This document shows positions 23,746 to 36,262 of a stretch of 64,000 bases of DNA, one piece after another (the first letter of the stretch is position 1; every line of letters begins with the position of its first letter). A model generated the notes under the pieces. The model did not search any database. It was not told the DNA's origin and was given only the letters and a program-made list of their open reading frames with translations. The stretch lies in assembly GCA_020466095.1 (NCBI GenBank), contig CM035806.1, positions 162,497,879 to 162,561,878 of the forward strand, given 5' to 3'. Both the position numbers and the translations under genes were made by a program. This stretch comes from Chlorops oryzae (Eukaryota > Arthropoda > Insecta > Diptera > Chloropidae).

Positions 23746-23994
23746 ATGGGCTCTACGCAGATATGCAGGAAGTAAATTTCCTATACGAAACACATGCAAA
23801 AAAAAGAAGAAGTATTTTGAGTTACTTCTGATACTTCAACGAATACGCAGATTAAAAGCAATCGAACATGCAGGGTTGCAATTAAATCATACATTTTCTA
23901 TATTTCTGTCGACCTGTCAACGAAATTTCAACTCTGATTTCCTTTCTTCACAAGATCGAGCTCTATATTTCCTGCATATCTGCGTAGGGCCCAT
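23746..23994. mobile_element. Short TIR element (ATGGGCYCTACGCAG ends)
   Basis: ATGGGCTCTACGCAGATATG at the left and its inverted counterpart at the right (one mismatch in the first ~25 bp) bound 249 bp. No clear target duplication can be read, so exact ends and superfamily are unknown. No coding capacity. Confidence 0.6.
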
Positions 23995-24631
23995 AATAAG
24001 TGTGTACCTACGTATAGAGCTTTGTGATTTCCCAATCAAAATCTTATTCGAATATTTTTTACTTTTTATTAAATTTTATAAACTTTAATAATTTTTAGAA
24101 ATGAAATAGTCTGTTATAAAGATTATAATGCACCTCTGTGCTTTTACGTTGCTGTATGTGTCCCAAAAATATGCCTTTTGATTTTGATAAAAAATTTCTT
24201 GGTGAGAGGTTATTAGGCAAGGTACTTCTTTTAAATAGCTAGAAAGTGCCGCTGGAACGGGAGTATTCAGAAAACAATTGTTTAATTTTTTTTTTTTTTT
24301 TGTGAAAAAATTTTTCTCAGTGTAAAAAAAAAATCTTTTTAATATACATAAGTATTTCCTGTTTTATTAGCTATCAGTTGCAATTTGTTTCATCATTCTA
24401 TCTAAACTAGTTTTTGAAATACATATACATCCATATATAATACATATGTTTAAAATATTGAAGATGAGCTTGATGATGATATGGGGATGGAAATGACAGA
24501 CTGTCCCCTTACAATCAAGCACTTTTGTGCATTTTGCCATCCCGGATAAGGGAAAGAAAAAGCGTGAAAATAAATGGGAAGAGGTTAGAAAGGGGTTAAG
24601 CTCCCTCAGAGCTTATTGGTAGTCAAGAATT

Positions 24632-24886
24632 TCAGAGAGTGGTCATATCCCTTGTGACCTTGTGTGATCTTGCGTGTCCCCTTATAAAGCTCACAAAATT
24701 CCGCAGATCAGCTCTCTTCAGTCGAAAGAGGAAGTCTGTGATTTTCTCGTTTGGCTCTTTAACAAAACACTTGGCCGTGCTGCAGATCAAAGCCCTGGCC
24801 CATCTTTTCTTATACCGCATAGGAAGCGATCCAGCGCGCTTCAAACCTGCTAAACTGGGAGCTATCATGAAGAAGAGCTTAATCAA
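24632..24886 (-). pseudogene. Possible LINE 3-prime (RNase H/post-RNase H) scrap
   Basis: The minus-strand frame has the spacing W-A-x4-C-S-T-A-K, then LFRLKRADLRNFVSFIRGHA and a following His. This resembles the W..CR.AK ... LSR.DLR..VG.LTGHC ... H pattern at the C-terminal end of R1/LOA/Jockey-type LINE proteins. The GHC cysteine is Ala here. It stops within 20 residues and has no upstream reverse transcriptase. The match is by eye only and may be chance. Confidence 0.35.
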
Positions 24887-25738
24887 AAGGATTTCTCAAG
24901 GATATTTCAGGGACCAAAGGAACCGAAAAGCAAATTTCTTCAGTGTATTCAAAAATCTACGAAACTTTTTGAGGGCCGATTGCCTTCTTTAGCCTTAGGC
25001 AAGACCCTTTGACTATGGTTCGTCATATGGATTTTTCGTGCATGTAAATGCGAATTATTTTCTTTCTGGTTTCCAATCGGATACATACTGGAGAAACTTT
25101 TCCCTGCATAGAGCTGCAGATATTATTGCTTTAAAAATTTTGTTTAAATTCGTATTATTTTTTATATACGTATGTATTATGTATTTATTTCCTTCGGAAA
25201 CACTCACCTTTTACACTGAAGTCTTTCCATATTTCTCTTCACTAGTTTCTTCGGTTGTATATTTTTCTTAATCAATATTCAAAAAAAAAAAACCAAAAAA
25301 ATGAATACATAAAAAATAAAATAACAAGAAAGAAAGAAAGAAAAACAAAAACAAAATGCATTATTCTCTCATTTTTCCAATCAACCTGCTGTTTGCCTAC
25401 GCATTCAGACTGCACTGACTGCACCCATGATCCCATGTCCATTCCGTGTCCAGTGAAATAATAAAGAAATTATGAATTTCAAATGAGCTGCTGCTGCTGC
25501 CTTCGAAATATTCGAAGACAATGCACAAAAAAGGATGTGAATACGCTTAAAATTCAATGAGGTCGTATGTTTTAACGAGTCCCATGCATAGGTAATAAGA
25601 CCATGTCTCTTCGCGATCATTTCGCCGCTCGAAGCATTCTTGCATTCGGTCTCCCATGCTCGCACACGCACACGCACACCAACACACAAACACACACTCA
25701 CGAACATTCAAAAAAAAAAAAATAACCATCCTGCATTT

Positions 25739-26080
25739 TCAAATGGGTTTGCGATCAGGAGAAACAAAATCCGAAGACGATGTTTTTAAGCCATTTTCGA
25801 GTAATTTTTTTTTACTATTTTTTTTTTTGTTTGTTTTTTTTTGCCCTAGAATCTTTCCGAAAATTCCATAGCTCGAGCCCAAAAGTCGAATTTTATGAGG
25901 GTAAATTTTAATCTCACTTAAGTGTCGCAGACTATCAACTGTGAATCCATGATGATGCAACAATATTCCTTTCAACAATAGGTACACACCGTTCGAGTCC
26001 TTCTGACGAATGACCATCACAGCTCTCCGGACAACATCGAATCGCCTTGCCCTTATTAATTCCAAATTATGCAAACTCAA
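25739..26080 (-). CDS. Unidentified protein-like frame
   Basis: About 80 residues of ordinary protein composition (for example RRFDVVRRAVMVIRQKD, then YLLLKGILLHHHG and SLRHLSEIKIYPHKIRLLG) run into an Asn/Lys-rich tail coded by a T-run on the + strand. The listed start is TTG, and an in-frame TGA lies three codons upstream, so if real it would be an exon or a relic rather than a whole gene. No family recognised. Confidence 0.22.
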   Translation of the reverse strand: MSLHNLELIRARRFDVVRRAVMVIRQKDSNGVYLLLKGILLHHHGFTVDSLRHLSEIKIYPHKIRLLGSSYGIFGKILGQKKTNKKKNSKKKLLENGLKTSSSDFVSPDRKPI

Positions 26081-26450
26081 AGATTTTCATAAATTAGCAT
26101 AAGCATTTTGTGAACGTAACGTTAACAACTCTCCCTCCACCAGCCTTCGCTCAACTGTCTGTTCAAAAAGGAAGACACAACAGAACCGAAATAATTTCAA
26201 CTCGGCTTTGTATCGATTTCCCATTTAACAAGTCAGAAATTTTACTCGAAATATGCATAACTGTTAAATGATATTGATGATGTTAATGATTACACAGGTA
26301 TGCAAAGCAATTTTGTTTTTTTTTTTTTCTCAACTGTATGAGTTGTTTTTTGGCTGAATTGCATACAGAATTCTCTTCTTAAATTGAAATTTAACTTTTT
26401 CATTCTCAAAACATAAATGTTAATAAATGTATATAAATCCTTATACATAT

Positions 26451-27730
26451 ATGCAGGGTGTTCCGTTTGTGAAGGTTAACCGGTCGGGAGCTGATAGAGG
26501 AGGTCAGAACTAACAAAAAATCGTATGGGAGGGGGAGGGTCGCAAATGCACCCCTGATGAGTTATAGGGCCTTAAAGTTATTAGGCAGTAAGTCGAGAAA
26601 TAAAAACTCTCTCACGATAATGGTTCACCGCAGAACTTAAAAACTTAAATGCAGTTTGAATGTCAATTGTATGTGCTTTAAGGCAAAATTAAATTGATGG
26701 TAAAAATTTGACCCATTGAGGGAAAAATAAACGGTCAAAGTGAAAAATGCTCAAAAAATATCAATTTTTTTTTTTTTACTTTGGAAGCCATTTTGGTATG
26801 AAAAGTGTTCAATTAACATCCAAATTTTTTAGTTTATTCAAAATGCTGGATCGATTACCTTTTATTTGGTACCCCATATGTCTAACCACTTTTGTGAAAA
26901 TAAGATGAAAAATATTAAATATCTAAATGAATATATTATCCGATTGCTATCAATACCTAATAAGTTCGACTTCATGGATATACCTATCTACTTATATAAT
27001 ATATCTTTTTAAAATTTCATTTTTTTTATTTAGATGACCATAATTTTGCCATCACTGAGCGATTTTTCAAGCTCGAGATCCGAGATTTAAGGACGCCAAC
27101 TTCTATAAGCGTATATCAAATCTGACCATCGTTGTCTGAACCGTTACAGAGATATAAGGTTTTTTCTAAAACAACTCAATTCGTGACTCACCCGAAACTG
27201 AGCCCACACGCTTTGAAAAGGGAACGGTTGATTTTCAATGTCAGTTCTATCCCAGCAATCATATTCGGAGTGCTCCGAATAGGAGTTTAAACGATTTACT
27301 AATGGAACTTTGCAATGTACTGCTTTTGCCTCAAAAAACACCGCCTATGAGCATTTGATAGGCTAAACGAGTCTTTTTTTTTTTTAATTTGTAACTGAAA
27401 ACGAGTCCAAACAGATTCTTGAGGAGCATTCTAGCAATCATTAAAGATAAATTTTGAGATTCCGAAAAAAAACACTTCTTCAATGTTAGGCTCCGGTCAC
27501 TTTTCTCCCGAAAAATCGATTATTTCGAGCTCCTATCGGAGCGTTTTAGAAGCACTTGCGCTCCGGAAAAGGAGTCCTTAGGTGCGCCGTGCAGACTCTT
27601 CTGATTGGCGTGGGAGTTTCAAGAGATGAGCTGAATGCATGGAAAGACGTCCGGTAATGATCTCTTTAAGACCGACACGCGGTCGACCCAGGGCTGGCAC
27701 CATTTACTGCTGGGTAAATTCAATGTACAA
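26451..27730. other. Unclassified repeat-like region
   Basis: It begins CAGGGTGTTCCGTTTGTGAA (about 26455), a style seen at ends of insect DNA repeats, but no matching right end was found. Near 27268-27290 and 27522-27545 are inverted CTCCGAATAGGAG / CTCCTATCGGAG motifs that could be ends of a ~280-bp element. No coding sequence. Confidence 0.35.
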
Positions 27731-27734
27731 ATAT

Positions 27735-28059
27735 GAATACATGGTCACGAATTCATGGAATGGCTTTGTAGAAAGAAAAATTGCGTTATATCGAGCACAA
27801 AATTTTTTAATCGTTCGTTATATAGAACACTTAATTAGGGTATTCCCTTAAAGGAGAAAATTTTGAAAAGGCGAAGAAGTGTAAAATTTTCCATAAAAAA
27901 TTTCATTGATTAATTTTTTTAGCCTTCTTCATTTAATAGTTTCTTAGGTGCTCGAGGCAAATACACGTTTAAAGGGAAACCCCCTAATGAAAAATTCTCG
28001 AGTGTTCGTAAAATCGAAAATTCGTTGAATCGAGTGTTCGCTATTTAGGACGTCCACTG
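27735..28059. mobile_element. Degenerate pogo-type TIR element
   Basis: The right end reads GGACGTCCACTG followed by TA (28060-28061). The reverse complement of the right ~80 bp (GCGAACACTCGATTCAACGA onward) aligns loosely with 27780-27855 (GCGTTATATCGAGCAC onward). The left terminus is eroded and its coordinate is approximate. The CAGTGG end with TA suggests a Tigger/pogo-derived MITE. Confidence 0.45.
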
Positions 28060-28061
28060 TA

Positions 28062-29811
28062 TTTTAAAATTGTCCAGATTTATTTTATTATTTATTATTT
28101 TACATTATTTATAATATATATATTTTTTTTTAAATTCATTATTACGTATTATTAATCTTAATTCAGATTGAACATGTCGATTTAAGAGTTTTCGCTATCC
28201 ACAGTAAAAAACAAAGAATTTTTTTTTGAAAAATTACCGAAATTAACAGAAAAACCAGGCAAAGAGAAATAAAAATTTGAAATTTTCTACTTGTATCCGA
28301 CTCGAATGTGAAGTTAGCAAACGCGTAACATGATACATTTTGTTATATCGGCAAAACAAGACGACTAACAAATCGCATTGACAACCTTGTGCTGACCTCA
28401 CAGAACATGCGAACAAATTGCACACGGTTGCATTTGGATATTTTTTTAATTTTTCGTTTTTTTTTTTTAAAATGCATTCTTAAACAATTCTGTTTGGAAG
28501 TGTACAACGAATCAAAGCAGAAAACGCACTCGAAATGAAATAAATAGTAGCACAAAGAAGCTTTCTTTCGAATTCAACTCAAGATCGATCCTTAGCTCAC
28601 TTAAAGTTTTCGACCATCGAGTCGTTGAGTATTGATAAAATTGTCGATTGAGCGTTAAGCTCTTGAGTTCTTTTGGAGTCGAAACTCTAAGAGGCTTTTC
28701 GCGTGGCAATTTAAGACCACTGTGCGTGAAATGTGCGCATTGACAGGAGACAACACAAAATTCCATAACTCTCTTGAACTCGGGTACACGCATTGCTGGA
28801 TGCATATGGCCATGAGCAACGCAACGACAACGCACAGTGTTCATGACAACACAGCACAACAACAACAACAACAACACTTAACAATGAGAAACTGGTAGAA
28901 ACATCCAAGACCCACAAAGCCGACTCGAACTGCATCGAATTCGAATTCGAATTCTCGATGAGAGCCCATGAGGGATGGACAAGCGGAAGAGAGCGGAAGC
29001 GCGAAGACGACCGGCATGCAGTGAAGGGCACGACGCGAATAGGTCGAAAGGACGAACAAGAGAAGCTTAAGGACCGGATATGTCAACAGCTGAAATATGT
29101 AATGCAAACAAAGTTGGCCAGTGATGACAACGTTGCTGTTGCTATCATTACAATGATAAGAGGGACCCCATTATTGCCGTGGAGCTTTTGTGATGCACAA
29201 AAGTGAACGGAGTCAGCAATGGCTGCATCAATGATTTCGTATCAGTGTCTGCATCGGTGTCTTGACACACACGTATCGGAGTATCTTTGTCAGTGCGAGT
29301 GCGAGTGCGAGTGCCCCTGCCAGTGTCGCTGCCCATGGCGGTGTTTGTGTTGCTGGTGCCAGTACTGTTGCTGGTACAGCAAATGTATACATGCATGAAC
29401 TTGGTAGAGGGGCAAAAATGTGCTTTGATGATTTGGTCGCCATTGGCCATATTTTGTCCTCCTCACCCGAATTCAAGTTACTCGCTCGAAATTCCAATCG
29501 AAAGCCAACGTACTCGTAATAGAGAACAATAGCGTTAAACTGTGCGACTTTACTGGCCAGCCCGTAAGTCTCTAAAATAAACAATGTTAGCATTGTTACG
29601 CGTAGGGCTATGGATATTCCGCTTCCAGGCTGTCGATTACTCACACTCCTGTCCACACTTCCTGCTCGCTTGTAGCCGTTGTCAAGAAGTTATTGTACAT
29701 ACAACGATGGCCTAGCCATAAAATGGTGTTGTTGCCACTCAAAAAGCTCAAAGTCCTTTTAAGCTCCAAAAAAGGAAAGAATGAAAGATATACAGGCTAA
29801 ACGCACTGCTA
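28062..29811. other. Unannotated stretch
   Basis: No gene was recognised. A 28-bp near-perfect palindrome built of GAATTC units lies near 28932-28960. A GTGCGAGTGCGAGTGCGAGT tract lies near 29295-29320. Frames around 28958-29206 and 29228-29656 have no recognisable domain. Confidence 0.4.
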
Positions 29812-30800
29812 AGAAAGAGAGAGAGAGAGAGAGAGGGAGAGAGACAGAGAGACAGAGTATAACAGGGTGACAGAGAGGGAGAGGGAGACAGAGAGGGAGA
29901 GAGAGAGAGAGGGAGACAGAGAGGGGGAGACAGAGAGGGAGACAGAGAGGGAGACAGAGAGGATGACAGAGAGGATGACAGAGAGAGACAGAGAAAGGCA
30001 AAGAGAGAGGGAGAGAGAGGCAGAGAGGGACAGAGTGAGATAAAGACAGAGAGGATGTCAGAGAGAGACAGAGAGTGGCAAAGAGAGAGGGGGAGAGAGG
30101 CAGAAAGAGACAAAGAGAGATAAAGACAGAGAGAGAGATAAGGGGAGAGAGATAAAGATAGAAAGGTGAAGATAGAGAGATAAAGATAGAGAGATAAAGA
30201 TAGAGAAATAAAGATAGAGAGATGAAGATAGAAAGATAAAGATAGAGAGATAAAGATAGAGATATAAAGATAGAGATATAAAGATAGAGAGATGAAGATA
30301 GAAAGATAAAGATAGAGAGATAAAGATAGAGATATAAAGATAGAGAGATGAAAAGAAAGGTATAAAGAGAGAGCGGAAGAGAAATAACGAGAAAGTGCAA
30401 TAGAGAGCGAGAGAGAACGAGAGAAAGAGAGAGCGATAGATAGCGAGAGAGCGCAAGAGAGAGTGAGAGAGCGAGAGAGAGAGCGAGAGAAAGAGAGAGC
30501 GATAGATAGCGAGAGAGCGCAAGAGAGAGTGAGAGAGCGAGAGAGAGCAAGAGAGAGCGAGATAGATCGAGATAGATCGAGATAGATCGAGATAGATCGA
30601 GATAGATCGAGATAGATCGAGATAGATCGAGGTAGATCGAGAGAGATCGAGAGAGATCGAGAAAGGTCGAGAAAGATCGAGAGAGATCGAGAGAGATCGA
30701 GAGAGTGCGAGAGACTGCGAGAAAGATCGAGAAAGATCGAAAGAGATCGAGAGAGATCGAGAGAGTGCGAGAGTGGGAGCGCGAGCGGGCGAGAAACTGA
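29812..30800. repeat. GA-rich purine tract with several unit types
   Basis: About 990 bp. Successive zones carry GACAGAGAGGGA (12 bp), AGATAGAGAGATAAA, a duplicated ~67-bp block (from 30432 and from 30499), and a 10-bp array GATAGATCGA (about 30556-30660). The 388-codon minus-strand frame is low complexity. Confidence 0.96.
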
Positions 30801-33690
30801 TAAAGAGAAAGAGCGACAGAAATTGCATTTTGAGAGTAATTAAAAGAAATGAAAGAAATATTCGAAAATAACTTTAAACTCCAAGTGGGATAGGAAACTC
30901 CATTCAAGGCCGATGGAATTTCCACTTATGATAGAACTGAGAAACGAAATAACAGTGCTAGCAGGCGGCGCGTAAATTACAGTGAATTCTGTAGGCTGAT
31001 GGAATTTTTCAAAGGAGACATCATTCAGATTTAAACAAAAAACAAATATGGGAGAGTATAGAGAAATAAGAATGTGAATGATGAGAATTAATAATTTTGT
31101 AAAAAAAACAAAGCCTATAAATACCAATCTAAAAACCAAAACAAAACAAAAAAAAAAATGAAACTCTCGATTATAACAAGATAGAAGAAGATAAATCGAA
31201 GAAACATCTCCAAATGAATTAAGAATTAAATAGAAAATTTCCAGAGAATAGAAAATAGAAAATGGGGAGGGGGGGTGAAAGAAATAAAAGAAAAAACTGC
31301 AAGAGAAGATGTTCAAACTCAACGAGATCTACGAGATCGTTCGTACGATCTTTCAGAAAAGAGCTTTTGTGAGTTCGATTGGCTCTGCTGTAGATACATT
31401 TACAGCTGCAACTTGATTCAGATGCTGCAGGACGGGCACATCAGCGTGCTAAGACAGTTTCTAACGTCCCTGGCTACTGATTAATTGCCATTTATTATTT
31501 AGCCAACAACACAACGGTGAGTGCGGTATCATCGGTAATCGGTAATCGGCGAGTGTGGCAAGTACACCGAAGTTGACCGAATCGCTTTGACCAGATTCGG
31601 TTAAGAAATATGATGGTTTCTGATTACGTTAGCGATTTAATCAAGCATTTTCTCTGCCATCGATACGAAAGAGTGTGCGAGCGAGCGAGAGAGAGATAGA
31701 GAGAGATAGAGAGAAAGAGAGAGGCGGACCGTGGAGCATGAGCCCGCGTAGTCGGCAATAACAGTTTTATGCCGCATTCTAAAGCAGCTGCTGGTTCTTA
31801 AGGCCAAATTTTCTAGCCTCCGACAATCTGTGTAACAAATGATCTTATTATGCTCACGAGACGAGACATTCTAAAAGATATTTTTCAGCTGAACCAAGAA
31901 CCCAGTCTATGAACTAGTCTAGTGCTGGTTGTGTTTTTATTTTTATTTTATTTTTTTTAATTGCATTTAGAGGTAGATCGGAGCAGGTTGGTGGATAGCA
32001 AAGAATAGATAGCATTCAATAGATCCTTAGACATTTCAAAATCCGATTAATCATATTCATTCATTTTCGCCTCTTTAGGCTTCAGAGTGAACGAAGGGAG
32101 GGGGGGTTTTTTTTTTTGTCATCTTTAGTCCGAAACTAGGCACTTTCGTTTACAGAGGTATCATCCATCAGTCAATTGGCTGGCTTAGTCATTCCGGGTC
32201 TCGAAATGGCTAAATTTTCTGGACAACTCGCCACCGCCAGCGTCGGCTTCGCTAAAAATAGTCTTAGCAATAAGAAAATTTCCTCTACTTACTTTCCGAT
32301 CGTCACCCGTAGACGGTTTCCAGCTTCTTTCGATTTAGCACAATCCATATAGTCATTCACATCGGGAGTCATATTAATTAATTAATGTAATTGGTCTGTC
32401 GTTGCGGCAACGATAATGATCACATCGTTGCGATCCAATGCGATAAAGCTCGGCATGCACAGCGAGTGGCTTAAGGCTCATGGCAAAAGGTATGTGTATG
32501 TTGTATGTCTCTAGGTAGGCCCAACTCAATTCTCTTGGTTTCCAACTTCAAACTTGTTAAATAATGTAAGGAATTCCTTTCTACATAAAGGCGTCGACGA
32601 TGAACTTGAACTTTGGTTCCTAAGGTGAGAGATCTCAGATTTTTCATTCAACGTACGAAGAAACATGAAGAAATGGATTATGGATTCAAGCGTTTGGGTA
32701 TTCTCTATTTTCGGTTTCCTTTTTTTTTTTTATTTATTTATTTGTTAAATGTTTGTTTTTTTCTTTGTTCATTTATAAAATTGTTCTTTTCTTTTTTCTC
32801 TTCCTCCCATCCATATATTAAAAACATCCCTATACATTTATATCCACTCGAAGAATTTCGAAAATACTTATATATTGCTGTGGAAATGTTGCGTATAAAA
32901 TTACTCTCATATGGCATAAAAACTTGAATCTAGCAACAATGCTGCGTTGCCAAAGTTGCTCAAGAATATGTGAGGTTGATAAGCTAAAACTTTTGTCATA
33001 TTATTTATAAGCAGGGGTGTCACGGATGTGGCTTTTTTGCGATCAGCGTATGCAAATGCGGATGCGGATTTTAAAAACGCACATGCGGATATGATTATTT
33101 TTACAAAATGATACTTTTATCACAAATACAAATGAGTAGATAATTACACAGCCCCCACAAAAAAGGTGTCTGAAAAAAGTATCGCTGTGCTTACCATGTG
33201 TTTTCGGGTTCACTGAATCCAAATTTTAGTTCCACATAACTGCATCGGATCTACGTTTTGCTATAAGGTAAACAAAAAAAAAATAGGCTCTTAAACCCCG
33301 CCCGCGAATACGTTTTTATGGTTATGGCTAAATCTGGAACCGAAGAAACTATGTGGTCCTCAAAATTGAATTCGGCCACTGCGTGAGCATATCGCACCCT
33401 TGCTACTAAATCGGCACAATTCAAAATTTCGCATTTCTCGAAAATCATTCAATCTCTCTTGAAACTAAGGAGAAAGAAAGTTTTTTCAAAACTTATATTA
33501 CTCACAATCGACTGCTGCATCAGTCAATATAAGCCTTGTTTCTCAAGGTCTTGGGTTTCATACAGAAAAATTCAATCGAACATAAAAAAAATGTATTAAA
33601 AAAATTTTGAATTGTGCCGACCATATTATTGTGGGGCCATATTACATATGTTATATGGGGGACATATCATTTCTGAATCTATTTTCAATT
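30801..33690. other. Unannotated stretch
   Basis: Contains a short GA tract (31678-31725), a CGGTAATCGGTAATCGG repeat (31526-31545), G- and T-runs (32100-32115) and a GATGCGGAT-type repeat (33040-33090). CAGGGGTGTCACGG at 33013 resembles a hAT end but has no partner. No gene was recognised. Confidence 0.4.
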
Positions 33691-33700
33691 CCGATTTTAG

Positions 33701-34102
33701 ATGCCACGACTCAGTCTTCTACTCACATCTTCGAAGAAGAGGATAACGTGGGATCCTGATCAAATAAAAATGCCAGTTGACCCTGTAAGAACAAAGGTCA
33801 TGGGCTACAAAAAGGCTGTGAAAATGTTTTCTGTGCCAAGGTCTACACTGAGACGATTTGTAAAGGACTCTGACGAGTCTTTAGAGTCATTTGTGCATAA
33901 ACCTCTTGGTATAAGGCCCGTACTTCCACCTGTTCTGGAAAAAAAGTTAGTATAATATATTTTGTTTATGGATGCTAGATACTTCGGACTTACTAGGATG
34001 GATGTAAGAAAAATAGCCTATCAGCTGGCTCTTAAAAACGACATTCCAGCAGTGCAGGTCCGGAAGGCAAATATTATATTTGTGATTATTGCCGTTAAAT
34101 GA
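33701..34102 (+). pseudogene. Broken pogo/Tigger-like HTH_psq transposase or derived gene
   Basis: ATG at 33701 directly follows CCGATTTTAG, a possible splice acceptor. Residues ~28-55 hold a pipsqueak-type helix-turn-helix (KKAVKMFSVPRSTLRRFVK), followed by a PVLPP linker. A TAA at 33953-33955 interrupts, but the same frame continues with FMDARYFGLTRMDVRKIAYQ and reaches TGA at 34100-34102. Proteins of this group typically continue the psq domain with a FGLT..D.R.LAYQLA segment before a DDE or other domain. No DDE domain follows. The HTH would bind transposon ends or, if domesticated, genomic DNA. Confidence 0.65.
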
Positions 34103-36205
34103 AATGATATTTCGTTAAAGTCCAATACATTTAATATGGTCCCCTGGGGGCCATATAACCCTCACATAATGTAAAATTGTGAATTTTGGATTTTTGAGAA
34201 GAAATTAAAATATCGGTACTTCTGTTATTATTTGATTAATCTACAATTGGGCATGCATGGGCCAAAGAGTAAGGAGCATTTTGACGTATTTATTTCATAT
34301 GTAAGTGTGGAAGTTTTTGCATGAGGCCTGAAAAACAAAATGGGGGGCCACATTACCACCTTCTCCTCTAATATTTTATTTGGCATTTCAGTTGAGGGGA
34401 GAATTCAATGAAAAAAAAGTAATAAAAATAAAAAATTGAAATGGATTTTCTGAGTGTTAGCATTGTCAATAGCCGATGGTCAACAAAACATTTTGGTGTT
34501 GCCGTTTAGGATTTTATGGATTTTATTTATTTCTTTATTTTATTCAAATTTTTATACAAAAGTTATTATACGCCGATAAGAATCTCCTCACCTTAAGCGC
34601 TCGCTACACACACCAGCAAACCACACACACACACACACACAAACAATCTAAAGCATGAAGTTAAAAGACCTTTTTGGCAACTTTTGCTTCTGTTTATTAT
34701 TTTCTCTGATTTTGTATTTTTTTTTTTTTTGGCTTTTTGTTTGATTAATGTTGTTGTTGTTTATGTTGCTGATTGTTTTTTTTTTTTTTTTTGTACCATT
34801 GCTGTTTTGTGTTTTATGGCCAAGACAACAAAAATTATTCAATTTTACACTCTGCTCCATTGTCCTTCGTGTTGTTCATATTGCTCTTGTTATTGTTGCC
34901 CTATTGTTTTTGTTAGTTTTGTTGTTTGTTTTTTTTTTTTTTCAGTGCAGTTGGCATTTCTTCCTTTAGCCTTTTCTTGTTTGTTGTTATTGTTGTTGTT
35001 GTTTTGGCTGTTCTTGTTGTGCGTTATTGTAATCTCGTTCAGAATTTCAATTTGTGCTTCGGCATAAGTTGCTGGCTTAGATTTTCGATTGTTGATAACG
35101 CGCCGGCAACAGCTCAGCGAAGCCATTACAACAACAACAGCAGCAGCAGCAGCAGCAACAAAAACAACAAAGACAACAACAAATCAGCAATACGACAACA
35201 AACATGAAAAGGAACATCCCAAAAAAGGGTTCAAACAACAACAAAAACACCACAAGCAGATATAAAAGTTAAATCAATAAAGCAAAACAAACAAAAAAAA
35301 AAAAAAAAGGAAGAAAAAAAATTAAAATATATCTCGAAACTAAATCGGGCTTCCCTTTTTCTTTTTCGGGCGCTTCTTATCCGGAAGAGTATATAAAATT
35401 GCATATAGAGCTTGTAACGCAGAATCCTGTCTGCGTATTTTATCCAGTAATGCATCACAATTTATAGGCATTTTATACCGGAAATTTGTTTGTTTTTTGG
35501 CGGTCTAAAATTCGTCCGGATTTTAATTTCAGCTTTTATATGCCCATTAAACTGAGAAGATCACCCGTTTAAAACAGCGTAAGATGTAGGTAGTATCATA
35601 AAGCTCCCTAATTAAAGCGGTTGATTTTTTTTGCGTTTGGGTAGAAATTTTTCATGGTCTGAAATCTGATGGTGTCCTACTTTGGCATCTCTTTGAGAAA
35701 GACGTTTTCTCTAAGACCATTTCTCTTATGTTATTGATGAAGAGCTTTTGCTTAAGATGATCGGCTGCAAGTAGAAAATAAGAGAATCTTAACTGAAATT
35801 GAAGACCGAATGCCTCCAATCGGAGTCAAAGACAAAAGCAGTAGAAGTAATTCAAATAGAAAAGGGTTTTTGCTCTGGTTAGTTTTCATTAGTCTCTCGC
35901 ACAGAACTTTCAATATCCTTACAAAAACTATATCGACTTAAAGGTAAATAATGGGTTAAATTAGACCCCATAGTGTTGTTGATTGAGAGGCCAGCTTTCG
36001 ATGGCTTTTGTTCTGTCGGCGAAGACCGACACTTAAATTTTTTCTTCGTTTTTTTTTTTTTTTTTTTTTTTTTTGTTCATCTCTACTCTTCCTATTATTA
36101 TTTCTTTTATTTATTTAAAGAAATTTCAAAGCATTTCCTCAGCGACGTTTTCAATGTTTAGCATTTGTTTTAACAGTGTTCAACGTGGACGCCTTATTCC
36201 GACAG
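34103..36205. other. Unannotated stretch
   Basis: T-runs and GTT/CAA-rich patches dominate, including a CAACAG/CAGCAG tract (35128-35200) and a (CA)n tract (34618-34642). GGGGCCA(C/T)ATTA motifs at about 33634, 34148 and 34350 flank the psq frame and may mark a degraded element. No further gene. Confidence 0.4.
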
Positions 36206-36262
36206 CGACTTCGAATTCGACTTCGGTTTCGGCTTCAGCTTCGATTTCGATTTCGAGCCGAA
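36206..36262. repeat. Cryptic TTCGRY hexamer repeat
   Basis: Degenerate six-base units of TTCGAY, TTCGGT and TTCAGC. On the minus strand they read as alternating acidic and Ile/Ala/Val residues. Probably simple repeat. Confidence 0.7.

Larger units (their letters stand above)
23995..26450. other. Unannotated stretch with possible gene scraps
   Basis: T-runs, ATAC tracts, a short (CA)n run (25663-25700) and A-rich stretches dominate. Two minus-strand frames of protein-like composition (24632-24886 and 25739-26080) are given separately. Otherwise no gene is seen. Confidence 0.4.

Noticed and set aside
33001..33030. CAGGGGTGTCACGG as a hAT left end
   Set aside because: No inverted partner or duplicated flank was found nearby.
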